This document shows, piece after piece, positions 50,749-60,178 of a DNA stretch of 64,000 bases. The notes beneath the pieces were generated by a model. The model was not told where the DNA came from, ran no database searches, and saw only the letters and a program-made list of their open reading frames with translations. This DNA comes from Acanthosepion esculentum (taxonomy: Eukaryota; Mollusca; Cephalopoda; Sepiida; Sepiidae). Every line of letters starts with the position of its first letter. The stretch's first letter is position 1. Where the stretch lies: assembly GCA_964036315.1 (NCBI GenBank), contig OZ038510.1:79581349-79645348 (forward strand), written 5' to 3'. Both the position numbers and the translations under genes were made by a program.

Positions 50749-51627
50749 ATGGACGAGAAGGAGTATTATGGGTTGCTGGTGATGCTGATTTTGGCTGCTA
50801 ATGCCTGGGAGCACAGTGAAAATACCGTATTTAAGAAGACGAGCCAAGTGATCATAACTAGATCAAAGTGGTTAATCACGTTAGTGATAGATTTACAGCC
50901 GTATGAATTGCTACAAGCCCAGTTAATGGTCGAGATAGATAAGTTAGGGGCAGTCAGGACACAAGTCGCCGGAGAATATTCACAAGGTCTAAACTACCAC
51001 CGTGTGTTGTACTCCTTAACTCAGGAGTCCCTAATACTTGAGAGGCAATGGAAGGAGATGAGCGATTATTTAAAGGGAATTAAGTTGTTGAGAACTAGAC
51101 AAAAGAGGGCAGTGTTACCTATAATAGGTAAGGCATTAGGTGTGTTATTTGGCACGGTGTCTGAAGATGAGGTAAGGTTGATCAAGAGGAAGCTGACGCA
51201 GGTAGAGCAGAGGCAGCAATCGATGGCCCAGGTAGTTAAGGAAAGCGTATCGATACTTAATGTTACTAGGTTGGAAGTGGCTAAGAACAGAGAGAGTATT
51301 AATTGGTTAATTGCATACCTGCATGATCTTAGGCAAGAGCTGGCGAATGTAACCACAACTATAACAACTGAATACCGGGAGCTGGAGAGTTTCTTGCTAA
51401 AGCATCTCCAGTTGTTAGCTATAGTGAATAGGGTACGCCAAACCAGATACGTTAACGGTGTTGTTAGAGCATGTAAGAGCACAGTTGGATATGTTGTCTA
51501 TGAGACACCTATCCCCGAGTATAATAACCCCAGAACGACTAAGGGCGGCACTGTTGGAGATACAGTCCACCCCCCATCATCTTGGTTTGCCGGCGGACCC
51601 CACCCAACAATTATGGAAGTATTATAG
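50749..51627 (+). CDS. env: Envelope-like glycoprotein, N-terminal and fusion region
   Basis: A 292-residue frame. Residues 6-18 are hydrophobic (YYGLLVMLILAAN) and could be a signal peptide. RTRQKR at 115-120 is a furin-type site followed by a hydrophobic, Gly/Ala-containing stretch (about 121-136), the position of a fusion peptide. Residues about 139-225 are heptad-rich and Gln/Glu/Leu-rich, with N-glycosylation sites at NVT 171 and 200. This plan matches the F-type fusion glycoproteins shared by baculoviruses and errantivirus-like Gypsy elements. The frame shifts near 51,500-51,627, and the remainder of the ectodomain and the membrane anchor follow in other frames. It is an old copy and not expected to be functional. 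Confidence 0.7.
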   Translation: MDEKEYYGLLVMLILAANAWEHSENTVFKKTSQVIITRSKWLITLVIDLQPYELLQAQLMVEIDKLGAVRTQVAGEYSQGLNYHRVLYSLTQESLILERQWKEMSDYLKGIKLLRTRQKRAVLPIIGKALGVLFGTVSEDEVRLIKRKLTQVEQRQQSMAQVVKESVSILNVTRLEVAKNRESINWLIAYLHDLRQELANVTTTITTEYRELESFLLKHLQLLAIVNRVRQTRYVNGVVRACKSTVGYVVYETPIPEYNNPRTTKGGTVGDTVHPPSSWFAGGPHPTIMEVL

Positions 51628-51845
51628 TACCTTGGGATGTGTTACCCTGTTAGAAAGAAGTAAATTGTTGGTACTAGTATGTTCCCCTATTAAACCGAGA
51701 CAGTATTTTCGAAGTTTACCAGGTATTAAATCTGCCTCTTCCTTACCCAAAATCAACCCCAACGTTAGAGGCAGTAGCTGGGTACAAAGTAGAGACAGTA
51801 TTCCTGGCTCTAAACGTAGCCAGGACAAAATTTATGTTACTGACA
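51628..51845 (+). pseudogene. Envelope-like ectodomain, frame-shifted part
   Basis: An overlapping frame (51,458-51,853) carries on from the N-terminal ORF with LWKYYSTLGCVTLLERSKLL and RSLPGIKSASSLP-type sequence. It is interrupted at 51,846 by the GC-rich insertion. Assignment to env rests on position between the fusion region and the membrane anchor. Confidence 0.5.
51830..51845 (+). repeat. Target-site duplication, left copy
   Basis: ATTTATGTTACTGACA, repeated exactly at 52,034-52,049 on the other side of the insertion. Confidence 0.92.
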
Positions 51846-52033
51846 GTATTTAGTGTCCTCCCCACGAGGGACAGATGTGGCACAAGGCCGGGTTTAAAGT
51901 GGGGTACCCGAGCCCGTAGGCTCGGCCAAAAATAGCCCGTAGATCCCGTATAAACGGGATCGGGGTGGTCAACCACCTCGAACGAGGCTCTGCCCTTCGG
52001 CGGAGCCTCGTCCGAGTTCCTCTCTGCCCAAAG
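51846..52033. mobile_element. 188-bp GC-rich insertion inside env
   Basis: Flanked by a perfect 16-bp duplication, so it is a separate insertion. It is unusually GC-rich for this window and rich in hairpins: CCGAGCC/GGCTCGG, GATCCCGT/ACGGGATC, and CGAGGCTC/GAGCCTCG around a ttcgg-containing loop. There is no ORF and no clear poly-A tail. Duplication length fits LINE-mediated insertion of a short structured RNA (SINE-like). The 16-mer agatgtggcacaaggc at 51,873-51,888 recurs in reverse at 61,191-61,206, so the family is dispersed. I do not recognise the parent RNA. Confidence 0.8.
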
Positions 52034-52049
52034 ATTTATGTTACTGACA
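52034..52049 (+). repeat. Target-site duplication, right copy
   Basis: Exact repeat of the 16 bp at 51,830-51,845. Confidence 0.92.
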
Positions 52050-52433
52050 AGGGAAGAAGCACAGAGGTGCGAGAATAATGCTCTGGGCACTTGTGCGTCT
52101 GCAAGTCCCATTTATGTAACAGGTAGCCATGAATTGTGTGTGATAGACTTGTTTAGAAAAAATAAGAAGGGAATTAGAGACCATTGCCAGGTAGAGATAC
52201 TGACTGGCGTAATGTTACCCGCAGCTGTTAGCATTGCAGACGGGATGTGGGCAGTGGCCACTCAGGGTGAAATGGAGCTCTCTAAGGTCTGCGAGAATGA
52301 AGTGACAACAACAATGAGAGTTATTCCCCCCTGACCATTCTAGCCTTACCCCTCGGCTGTGGTGCACACGGGCTGACCATATCCTTACTCCCACTACTAT
52401 CAAGCAGAAGAGAGATTCGAAAGGAATGAGGCG
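52050..52433 (+). pseudogene. Envelope-like ectodomain, cysteine-containing part
   Basis: A frame to 52,334 has several Cys (AQRCENNALGTC, SHELCVIDLF, RDHCQVEIL, LSKVCENE), as expected for the membrane-proximal ectodomain of an F-type fusion protein. It stops at 52,332-52,334. Further sequence to 52,433 is in another frame. Confidence 0.55.
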
Positions 52434-52931
52434 TTGTTGAAATTGGTAGGATCAAATGAAACTGGATGGGCTAAATTATGGGATCCAGTTACGAAAGAGT
52501 TTCCCCATTTTTCGTTAAGGAAAATGCCGGGGTTACTGCAACCTGTTGATAAGATTGATTTCGGGCGACTGAAGTTAGAATTAACTAGGCTAAGTGAGCA
52601 AGACTGGGACTGGAGAGAGAGAATGGTTACCATAGTAGCCTGGCCAACGCTTGTGGGGATTATATTAATTATAGGTATGGTTTCTTTGGGTTGGTGGTGG
52701 TGGAAAAAGAGACAAGTGAGAATGTCTAGTGTGGAAGTTGAACTGGCAGAAAGTGGAAGTGCGGAGCGTACTGGGAAACCAATTGGTGCGCCTTACCAAG
52801 ACCAAGATGCATTAGAACCTGCAGCCGATGTGGAAGAACAGTCCACAGTTGCTGTGAGGGAGTTGGAACCGGTAAAACGTCTAACGAGGCCTGTTGTGAA
52901 GACCTGGACCAATCGTAAGACAAGGTTGTGA
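52434..52931 (+). CDS. Envelope-like membrane anchor and cytoplasmic tail
   Basis: A 165-residue frame. Residues about 46-62 are amphipathic. Residues 65-87 (VTIVAWPTLVGIILIIGMVS) form a clear transmembrane helix, followed by the stop-transfer run WWWWKKRQVR and a hydrophilic ~75-residue tail with a basic end (TWTNRKTRL). A single C-terminal anchor with a cytoplasmic tail completes the class-I/F-type env layout begun at 50,749. The start codon is arbitrary, because the native frame enters from upstream. Confidence 0.65.
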   Translation: MLKLVGSNETGWAKLWDPVTKEFPHFSLRKMPGLLQPVDKIDFGRLKLELTRLSEQDWDWRERMVTIVAWPTLVGIILIIGMVSLGWWWWKKRQVRMSSVEVELAESGSAERTGKPIGAPYQDQDALEPAADVEEQSTVAVRELEPVKRLTRPVVKTWTNRKTRL

Positions 52932-53578
52932 AAAAAATATATAAAAGGGACTAATTAAGTAAAATATGTAGTTGAAAAAAGAAAACAATGAGTGGTTAAT
53001 CTTCAAAGAAAAAAAAATGGTGTTTAAATTTAAAAAACCCCAAAAAGACGAGTGTTTAATTTTGAAAAAAAATGATAAGCGTTTATTAATACAAAAACAA
53101 ATGAGTGTTTAATTTTGAAAAAACTTGTATGAACACAATACATATGTAGATGAATGAAGAGACAAATGAGTTGGTGAAGATATGGGAGTCTCCCAAGTAG
53201 TGAACTGGATGGAAATACCAATAGTTGTGAGATCAATGAAAACATATATTCTCATAGTAACCAAACTTTTTTTTTTCATGTGAAAAATCTGAACAATGAA
53301 CCTTATTCAGTGAAAGCACGAAAATGTGCTTTATAAAGACGCTGGGGAAAAAACCCAGAAAAGGACTCAGAACATTATATCTCGACTTTTGTTTTGTTTT
53401 TCTCTTGCCTGGTCTTGTTCATGTTTTATTGCTAGAATTGTTCGCAGTTGAAGTCAGACCGGGTTGCCAGAAGACCATGAACTTCCAGCGAGGACAGCTG
53501 AACGACCCTGTGTCTATTATCGTCTTATTTTTTTTGTATGGCATCTCATGTGTCATTTATTAGTAAATGACAGATGGA
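52932..53578. other. Non-coding stretch between env and the 3' LTR
   Basis: A/T-rich, with several copies of gagtgtttaattttgaaaaa-like words at about 52,990-53,120 (a short degenerate repeat of 40-45 bp). A 79-codon frame at 53,324-53,563 has no recognisable domain. Confidence 0.5.
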
Positions 53579-53590
53579 TAGGGGAGGAAT
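53579..53590 (+). promoter_or_regulatory. Candidate polypurine tract
   Basis: ataggggaggaat immediately precedes TGTGACAGGG, the expected arrangement for plus-strand priming just upstream of a Gypsy 3' LTR. Confidence 0.55.
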
Positions 53591-53596
53591 TGTGAC

Positions 53597-53700
<104 letters not shown>

Positions 53701-54171
53701 CCAAGGTGGATTTAGTAATCAACAGTTCTAAAGAATTAGGATGAAGGTGCTAATTACTTGGGTAGAAGGGATTTCGGAGTAATTCCAGAAATAAGTTTGT
53801 TTTTTTTCCTTGTTTTTTCTTCTTCTTAATAATTGTTTCTGGGGTTGAGTTATTAGTTAATTAAATGTAATAATTCCAGAGTGATTAAGAGACGGGTTCG
53901 TTAAAGTAAAGTTTATGATAAATGGCGAATTGGACTTTAGGGTGGTCTAACACACGGACTTCAACCAGACGGGATAAGTGGTTTTGGCAAAACTCAAGTG
54001 GATGATGTCTACGGAAAACCCGGCAGGGAGCCCAAATTCATTTTTAGTACCATTTGAGAAGTGGTTTCCTGCGGAGTTTCGGAGACCAGCAAAACTTGCA
54101 TGGTGGTCAAGGCGATTTGCATATTAAAATTCGTGGGCGGTGCCTAGAAGTTGTTTAGCTCCACCTCTCTC

Positions 54172-54179
54172 TATATAAG
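54172..54179 (+). promoter_or_regulatory. TATA box of the LTR promoter
   Basis: TATATAAG in a G/C-richer context (cctctctctatataagcggc), with ttgcatggtgg and atttgcatat (octamer-like) upstream. Transcription would start about 25-30 bp downstream, near 54,205. This is a prediction from sequence only. Confidence 0.5.
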
Positions 54180-54550
54180 CGGCTTGCACGCTTGAGTTAT
54201 ATAGCGGGGATCAGAGACAGATCAGATCGGATCGAAGAACGCGGAAGAGACGGCTTGTTGGAATTTGCGGGTGTGGTTGGTTGGTTGTCACGTGCCAAAA
54301 AGGTCCGATCCGAACCCAGAAGTAGAAATAGACCCTGAAGGAAACCAGTTAATTTTGCCAACAAAGCTGAGAAAGCAAACTGCTATAATTACACGCTCCG
54401 ACGAAGATCCCCGAATTACTTCCCTTAGAATTATTTAGGCAGAATTTTTCCTACTCTCTTTCTGTCACTTCCGACCCCAAGAAAGTGAACCTCGTTACGA
54501 CATTCTGTACTCGTGTAAATTCTTCGGTAGTGACATAAAAACAGTGTCCT

Positions 54551-55589
54551 TAAAAGGCTCTTTGTACAGGAACCGAAAGAGTTGCTTATTTTTTCTTTTT
54601 CATGTCTTTGCGACTACGACAAGAACTTTTTTCTGCATGAATAGTGATTTCCTTTCAGCGTAATACCCAGCCATTTCCTCCCCCTTCCCACCAGACCATT
54701 CTGGGGAGACCGATACACTGCTGTTCGGATCAAGAATTCACAATGTGGCGAATAGTGGTGGTTCCTTCAGTTCACCGGTGGGGGGGGGGATCGGGTGGAT
54801 TTCTTTTTCGGTCAGAACCATCGGGGAGACAGGGCATAGCTGCAACAGGCAGGGTGTTTTACGTTAGACTTTTGCATTGCTCCATCTTCATATTAAGTTT
54901 AGACAATGTCTAAATATTGTAAAGGGGGGGGGTGTCCTATGAATTTGCAATGCGTGACCTATTTGAGCAAACTGTATTATCGAGAAAAATATTTATTTTC
55001 TCGACAGATTTTTTCGTCACTAAGTTGCCAAGTTTTTTTTTTTTTTAATGCGAATCCGAGACTTTGTCGCCGAAGTTATTGTAGCGAGCGAATTTTTTCT
55101 TCCTCCGTATGAGTGCGAATCCTCGTCGCCAAAGTTGTTGTGGAGTTATTTCGCAGTGGAGGCTTGTATTTGTACTAAAATCGGTCTTAAATAAGTTCGA
55201 CGTACCAAACGTTAGGAACTTGATATAATAGGTATTACGCAGAGTAATTTTGTTGTGGTCGCTGATTACTTTCGTATCCGACTAACTGTCGACTAATTGT
55301 CGTCCGATATCGACTGACCCTCATTCCTCTTACTACTTCTACTTATATTAGGTGGGAGAGTCTAATAACTATAGAATAGATGTGTTTCACCATAACACCT
55401 TCTCAGGACAACGCTCTCTACCGAAGGCGAAACTGTCCTTCTCAGGACAGGGCTCTCCATTGTCTACTAAAACGCTATTTATCACCCTCTACATAAGCAT
55501 GCAGAGTTACCTTTGGCCTCGTTTAACATGATTTTACTTTATGCATTCTTCTTTAAGAAAAATAACTTTTCTTTTTACTCATGTCTTTG
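54551..55589. other. Anonymous DNA between the LTR and the LINE tail
   Basis: Two G-runs (about 54,780-54,790 and 54,923-54,931) and a two-copy word with gcgaatcc-gtcgcc-aagtt-ttgt (about 55,049-55,082 and 55,114-55,141). No supported gene. Confidence 0.45.
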
Positions 55590-56108
55590 TTTTTGTTATT
55601 GCCATTCGATATCTGTTTGCAGATCAATATACCATCCGCAATGTCATAGGTCCTGACCTGGCATCTTGTCTACAGTTACTTTCTCACAGACATGCCGTGG
55701 CTTTCCTCTGCCTTTTCTACAAGTATTTTCACGGCAACTGCTCCGACGAGCTATTTTCACTGGAACCCAAACTGTAAGAATTTAAGCGTGCTACTAGTTT
55801 GACATCTTGGTCCCACCCTTTCACTGACGAAACAATTAAATGTAACCGCCTCTTCCACTCCCAACTGCTTCTTTTCTCGCACTTCCCGACAGTAGAACTC
55901 CCTTCCTCTTACTTGCTTCCCTGACAGCTACAATCCTCAAATATTCAAATGTAATGTCAATCGACATCATCTGATGCCTTGATCCTGACCCCCCGTCCTT
56001 CTCTATATCCTTTCCTCAAACAGCCCTCCTTACTCTAGCTCTCACTCTCTCTAAATCCTTGCGTGCTAGTGGCACACCCACCTTGCTTGGGGTGAAATGA
56101 AAGTTTAA
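55590..56108 (+). mobile_element. Jockey/CR1-like LINE tail, second copy
   Basis: About 55,630-55,777 encodes TIRNVIGPDLASCLQLLSHR and FLCLFYKYFHGNCSDELFSL. After a stop comes EFKRATSLTSWSHPFTDETI and then frame-broken sequence. It matches the 340-700 copy through the RT C-terminus and the 3' UTR, ending cttgcttggggtgaaatga at about 56,100. It carries more lesions than the first copy. Confidence 0.8.
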
Positions 56109-56109
56109 T

Positions 56110-56200
56110 ATCTATCCCAACGTAAGTGAATATAACAGACTTGACATTAATTTCAACTCGAACTGCTGTTTATTACTCCGCCGTGCTCCCAGTGGCATAT
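56110..56200 (-). mobile_element. SINE-like repeat with tRNA-type boxes, degraded
   Basis: On the minus strand, ggcggagtaataaacagcag and gagttgaaattaatgtcaag resemble the A/B-box part of the repeat at 43,590-43,830. tattcacttacgttggga follows, as in the relatives. Confidence 0.4.
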
Positions 56201-56329
56201 GTTATGATGTTATTTAGAATCCTAAAAATAGCTTTTTAAAACAATAAATGTTACTGAGGGACTATACGATAAAGGCGGTGGCAATTGAAAAAACGTTCGT
56301 CTGATACAACGTTATTTTATACAACTATA

Positions 56330-56640
56330 TACATTTTAATGTTATAATTTATTTATATAGACAGAAACATTTAAGTAAATGCTCTGTTTTATAATAAGCA
56401 GCATTAACCGGCCTTAACGTTCGAGAAATTTTCATAGAAAATATGCGTCCTCCGACAGGAATCGAACCTCTATTCTACACGGAAACGTCACATAGCCTGA
56501 CGTGCTATACCATTTAGCAACAGAGGAGCGTCGTGATTAACAAGGTCGATTTTACTGCTTTTAAATTACAAACTACCTATGATTTCCCTAGAATATTCAT
56601 ATCTGCTCGAAGCGTATCTTAACGTAAACAAATGACATCA
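56330..56640 (-). mobile_element. Inverted-repeat/tRNA-like element, minus copy
   Basis: Read on the minus strand: tgatgtcatttgtttacg, gcttcgagcagatatgaata, a tRNA-like segment (about 56,453-56,530: ctcctctgttgctaaatggt, B-box aggttcgattcctgtcgg), then attttctatgaaaatttctc, cggttaatgctgcttattat and the arm sequence. It has the same order as 41,910-42,215. Confidence 0.6.
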
Positions 56641-56650
56641 CAGACTACGA

Positions 56651-56955
56651 AATGGACAAAGTCCGACAATTATTTTAATATATTTTATTGTTATACGTTA
56701 TTTATATAGACACAAATATTAAAAGTAAATTCTTTGTTTATAATAATTTCAGGCTATATGACGTTTCCGTGTAGGATACAGGTTCGATTCCTGTCGGAGG
56801 ACACATATTTTCTATGAAAATTTCTTGTGTTCAGGCCGGTAAATGTTGTTAATACTGTTTATTATAAACAGAGCATTTACTTAAATTTTTGTGTCTATAT
56901 AAATAACGTGTAACAATGAAATATATTAAAATAATTGTCGGACTTTGTTCATTTC
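56651..56955 (+). mobile_element. 305-bp element: ~95-bp inverted arms enclosing a tRNA-like core
   Basis: The left arm starts aatggacaaagtccgacaat. The right arm ends attgtcggactttgttcatt. The arms agree with the 41,695-41,909 fold-back. The interior has gacgtttccgtgtaggatac, aggttcgattcctgtcggag (consensus B-box) and attttctatgaaaatttctt. Complementarity extends a few bases beyond the stated ends (ctacgaaatgg). It has no ORF. It combines MITE-like termini with a pol III-like internal box. Confidence 0.65.
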
Positions 56956-56963
56956 GTAGCGTG

Positions 56964-56968
<5 letters not shown>

Positions 56969-57037
<69 letters not shown>
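56969..57037. repeat. (AT)n microsatellite
   Basis: About 69 bp of AT dinucleotides. Confidence 0.96.
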
Positions 57038-57039
<2 letters not shown>

Positions 57040-57378
57040 ATACAATGTTATTTTATTTTTGTCTGTTCGTTAATTAAACGGATTTTCCTTTATTGTGTGT
57101 TAGTAAATAAATATAAAATTTATGCGCATTTATGAAATGTGTGTTTGAATAATTAGCGTTTATGGGCATTTAGATTTGTAAACGCATGTTACATTCAAAA
57201 GAAAGTCACTCGCGAAAATTAAGTAATTATTGTTTTAGACACGCGCAGATATTTAACAGATTCAGTTTGAAGACAGTGTTAATCGGTTGGAACATTGTCC
57301 ATCAGAGCCATTTAGAGAAATTCATAGACATGTTTAAATGTCGCTAAACGGCGTCACACACGCGCATGCGCGTGCGCG

Positions 57379-57382
<4 letters not shown>

Positions 57383-57430
<48 letters not shown>
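57383..57430. repeat. (CA)n microsatellite
   Basis: About 48 bp of CA, preceded by alternating purine/pyrimidine (gcgcatgcgcgtgcgcgc). Confidence 0.96.
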
Positions 57431-57434
<4 letters not shown>

Positions 57435-57599
57435 AACAAAAAAACGCACATACACAAACAAGTGGAAGGAGGGAAAAAAGTTATTGGTGAGGTGGAGATG
57501 GGTGCCGGTTCGAAGGTTTGTCGTCTACCGTATTTTCTATTTCAGTCTTTCATCGCCCGCAATGTCTTCAGTGTCTCTTTGTTTTTTTTTTTGTTTTGT

Positions 57600-57990
57600 T
57601 TTTTGCAGACAGACATCGGTGAACGGCTAACATGCAAATCTCCTGGCAAGACATGCGGTTGGCCATTTTGACGCCAGCTCAAAGCACGTGCGAATCGGAC
57701 AGGACCGCGTGTAGATCCGCGCGAGTCGCGTGCCTGGAAGCGAGCAATACCCCCTTTCGGCTGATTTGCTTGCCAGCCCACCGCCGTCAAGCACACGCGT
57801 ATCTACGGCGCACGTTTCCAAGCCATCCATTCTATCGGGCGGGCCACTTCGACGTGGAGTAATAGCTAGCAAGCTTGTCTCCCTAGATCAATTACGAGCG
57901 AATAGTGAGTTCAATCCTCACTGGGTGCGCCATACTTTCGACTGTTTAGAAAATCGCTATACGTTCATTCTTCCACTCGCCGATATCCCT
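57600..57990 (+). other. GC-rich island with tRNA-like T-arm, unidentified
   Basis: A local rise in G/C within very A/T-rich DNA, following ttttttgcag, which could be read as a splice acceptor. No frame gives a recognisable domain. At about 57,907-57,923, GTGAG-TTCAATC-CTCAC is a perfect tRNA T-arm with B-box, and tagctagcaagcttg upstream resembles an A-box. The acceptor stem does not pair. It could be another tRNA-derived SINE. I cannot support a gene. Confidence 0.35.
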
Positions 57991-58009
57991 GATGCGAACT
58001 AATAAAACT

Positions 58010-58870
58010 TCATGTATTATTATATGAAACATTGTCAGCCATTATTATTAATTTTTGACTAGCATTTACTTTCATCTTCATTTTTTATTAGATGAAACAT
58101 TGACAGCTATTTTTAATTTTTGTCTAGAATTTACTTTCATCATTATTATTAAATTTTCACTAGTATTTATTTTCATCATTATAATTAATTTTTGACTAAT
58201 ATTTACTTTCATCATTTTTTATTAGATCATGCATTGTCAGTCATTACTATTAATTTTCGTCTAGTATTTACGTTCATCTTCATTTTTTATTAGATGAAAC
58301 ATTGTTAGCCGTTATTATTCATTTTTGACTAGTATTTACTTTCATCTTCATTTTTTATTAGATGAAGCATTGTCAGCCATTATTATTAATTTTTGACTAG
58401 TATTTACTTTCATCTTCATTGTTTATTAGATGAAGCATTGTCAGCCATTATTATTAATTTTTGACTAGTATTTCCTTTCATCTTCATTTTTTATTAGATG
58501 AAACATTGTCAGCCATTATTATTAATTTTTGACTAGTATTTACTTTCATCTTCATTTTTTATTAGATGAATCATTGTCAGCCATTATTATTAATTTTTGA
58601 CTAGTATTTACTTTCATCTTCATTTTTTATTCGATGAAGCATTGTCAGCCATTATTATTAATTTTTGACTAGTATTTACTTTCCTCTTCATTTTTTATTA
58701 GATGAAGCATTTTCAACTATTATAATTAAATTTTGTCTAGAATTTACCTTCAACATGATTATGATTTTATTTAGTATTTACTTTCATAATTATTATTAAT
58801 TTTTGACTAGAATTTACTTTCAGTATGATTTATTATTAATGTATTTTCAATATTTTTGATTTTTATTAAT
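58010..58870 (+). repeat. 68-bp satellite, array 2
   Basis: About 10-12 copies of the same unit as at 1,868-2,750 in the same orientation. They are clean at 58,320-58,710 and degenerate on both sides, where truncated units such as tcatcattattattaa replace the full one. Confidence 0.93.
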
Positions 58871-58914
58871 ATTTGCTTTCACTACTACAAGTCATGTGTC
58901 AACATATCATTGCA

Positions 58915-59005
58915 TATGTGTTGTGGGTTCTCCCGGGATTCATACCTTTTCCACTTATGTGAATGTAATGAACTCGACTGAAATTCGAAGTCGGCTCTCC
59001 GATCT
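58915..59005 (-). mobile_element. SINE-like repeat
   Basis: cgggattcatacctttt, cacttatgtgaatgtaatga, actcgactgaaattcgaag and tcggctctccg match the 43,450-43,560 repeat, in the same orientation. It directly precedes the Penelope-like coding remnant. Confidence 0.5.
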
Positions 59006-59016
59006 TTGACACTAAA

Positions 59017-60178
59017 ATGGCAAGCTTTTACGGTGCCGATACCGGCGAGATCATAGGTATATATTTACAACATGAACTAAGCCAAATAATAAATAAAAAT
59101 GATACAGGACTCTACAGGGACGACGGTCTCATAATCTTAAGAAACTATAACAAACATAACACAGACAAAACTAGATAAGCAATAATAAAGATTTTAACAA
59201 ATAACGGATTTGCCAATAGATATAAAAACTAACGTAAACGAAGTAGATTTTCTAGATGTTACCTTCAACCTAAGGAAAGGGACATATAAACCCAATGATA
59301 AACCACTGTACATACACACATCTTCCAGTCACTCGCCTTCAATAATCAAACAGATACCAAAATCGATTAACTGCAGACTTTCTGACAATTCTTGCAATGA
59401 AATCATATTTAACGAAGCTAAGAAAGACTACGAAACAGCCCTAAAACCTAGTGGATTCCCGACAACGCTCGCATACTCACTACAGAGCACAAAAAAGGCC
59501 AACAGGAAAAGAAATATATGTTTCAACCCACCGTACAGCAAAAACGTAAAAACAAACGAAGGTAAAATATTCTTCAAACTCTTAAACAAACACTTCCCAG
59601 AATCAAGCACTCTACAAAAAATATTCAATAAAGACACTGTAAAAATCAGCTACAGTTGCACCGAGAACATGGTACAAATAATAAAAAAAACACAATAGGA
59701 AAACTATCAACAAACCACCGAACAAATTTAACCTTCGTGTAACTGTAGAATAAAGAATGAATATCCCTTAAACGGTAATTGCTTACAAAACAACGTAATA
59801 TACCAAGCCACGGTAAAATCACCAGATAATGAAGAAAAAGTATACATAAGAGTAACTGAAGGACCCTGGAAAGAAAGAAACTATGCATACAAAACATTTT
59901 TCACAAATAGTAAATACGCGAACAGCACAATGATTTCCAAGTATATCTGGGAAATTAAAAACAAAAAACCAATCATACCAAAAATATCATGGAAAGTAAG
60001 GAAAAGATCATCAGCCTACAACAATCAATCCAAAATCTGCAGACTTTGCTTGGAGGAAAAAATAGCTATTATTAACTTTTCAGACCAAACTAAAATACTA
60101 AATAAACGATCTGAGCTCATCTCAAAATGCAGACATGAAAACAAATTTTTACTACATTACTTAAAAATCGAAAACTGA
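59017..60178 (+). pseudogene. Penelope-like retroelement: RT C-terminal part and GIY-YIG endonuclease
   Basis: First frame (59,017-59,178): DTGEIIGIYL and TGLYRDDGLIIL, the RT block with the conserved Y-R-D-D-G-L. After a frameshift, the second frame runs 59,210-60,178 with stops at 59,696 and 59,729. It contains VNEVDFLDVTFNLRKGTYKP, IIKQIPKSINCRLSDNS, LKPSGFPTTLAYS and KIFFKLLNKHFPESSTL, typical of the Penelope RT thumb/linker. Next is CNCRIKNEYPLNGNC, a zinc-binding linker with one Cys replaced by Tyr. VIYQATV then VYIRVTEGPWKERNY matches the GIY-YIG endonuclease (Arg replaces the Gly of YIG), followed by SKYIWEIKNK and NKRSELISKCRHENKFLL. Such proteins prime reverse transcription from nicked DNA. 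The N-terminal RT half is missing and the copy is dead. Confidence 0.88.

Noticed and set aside
53324..53563. 79-codon ORF as an extra gene of the LTR element
   Set aside because: No recognisable motif; lies in the non-coding stretch before the polypurine tract.
57366..57671. Plus-strand ORF beginning in a (CA)n repeat
   Set aside because: The first third is repeat translation (HTHT...) and the rest has no domain.
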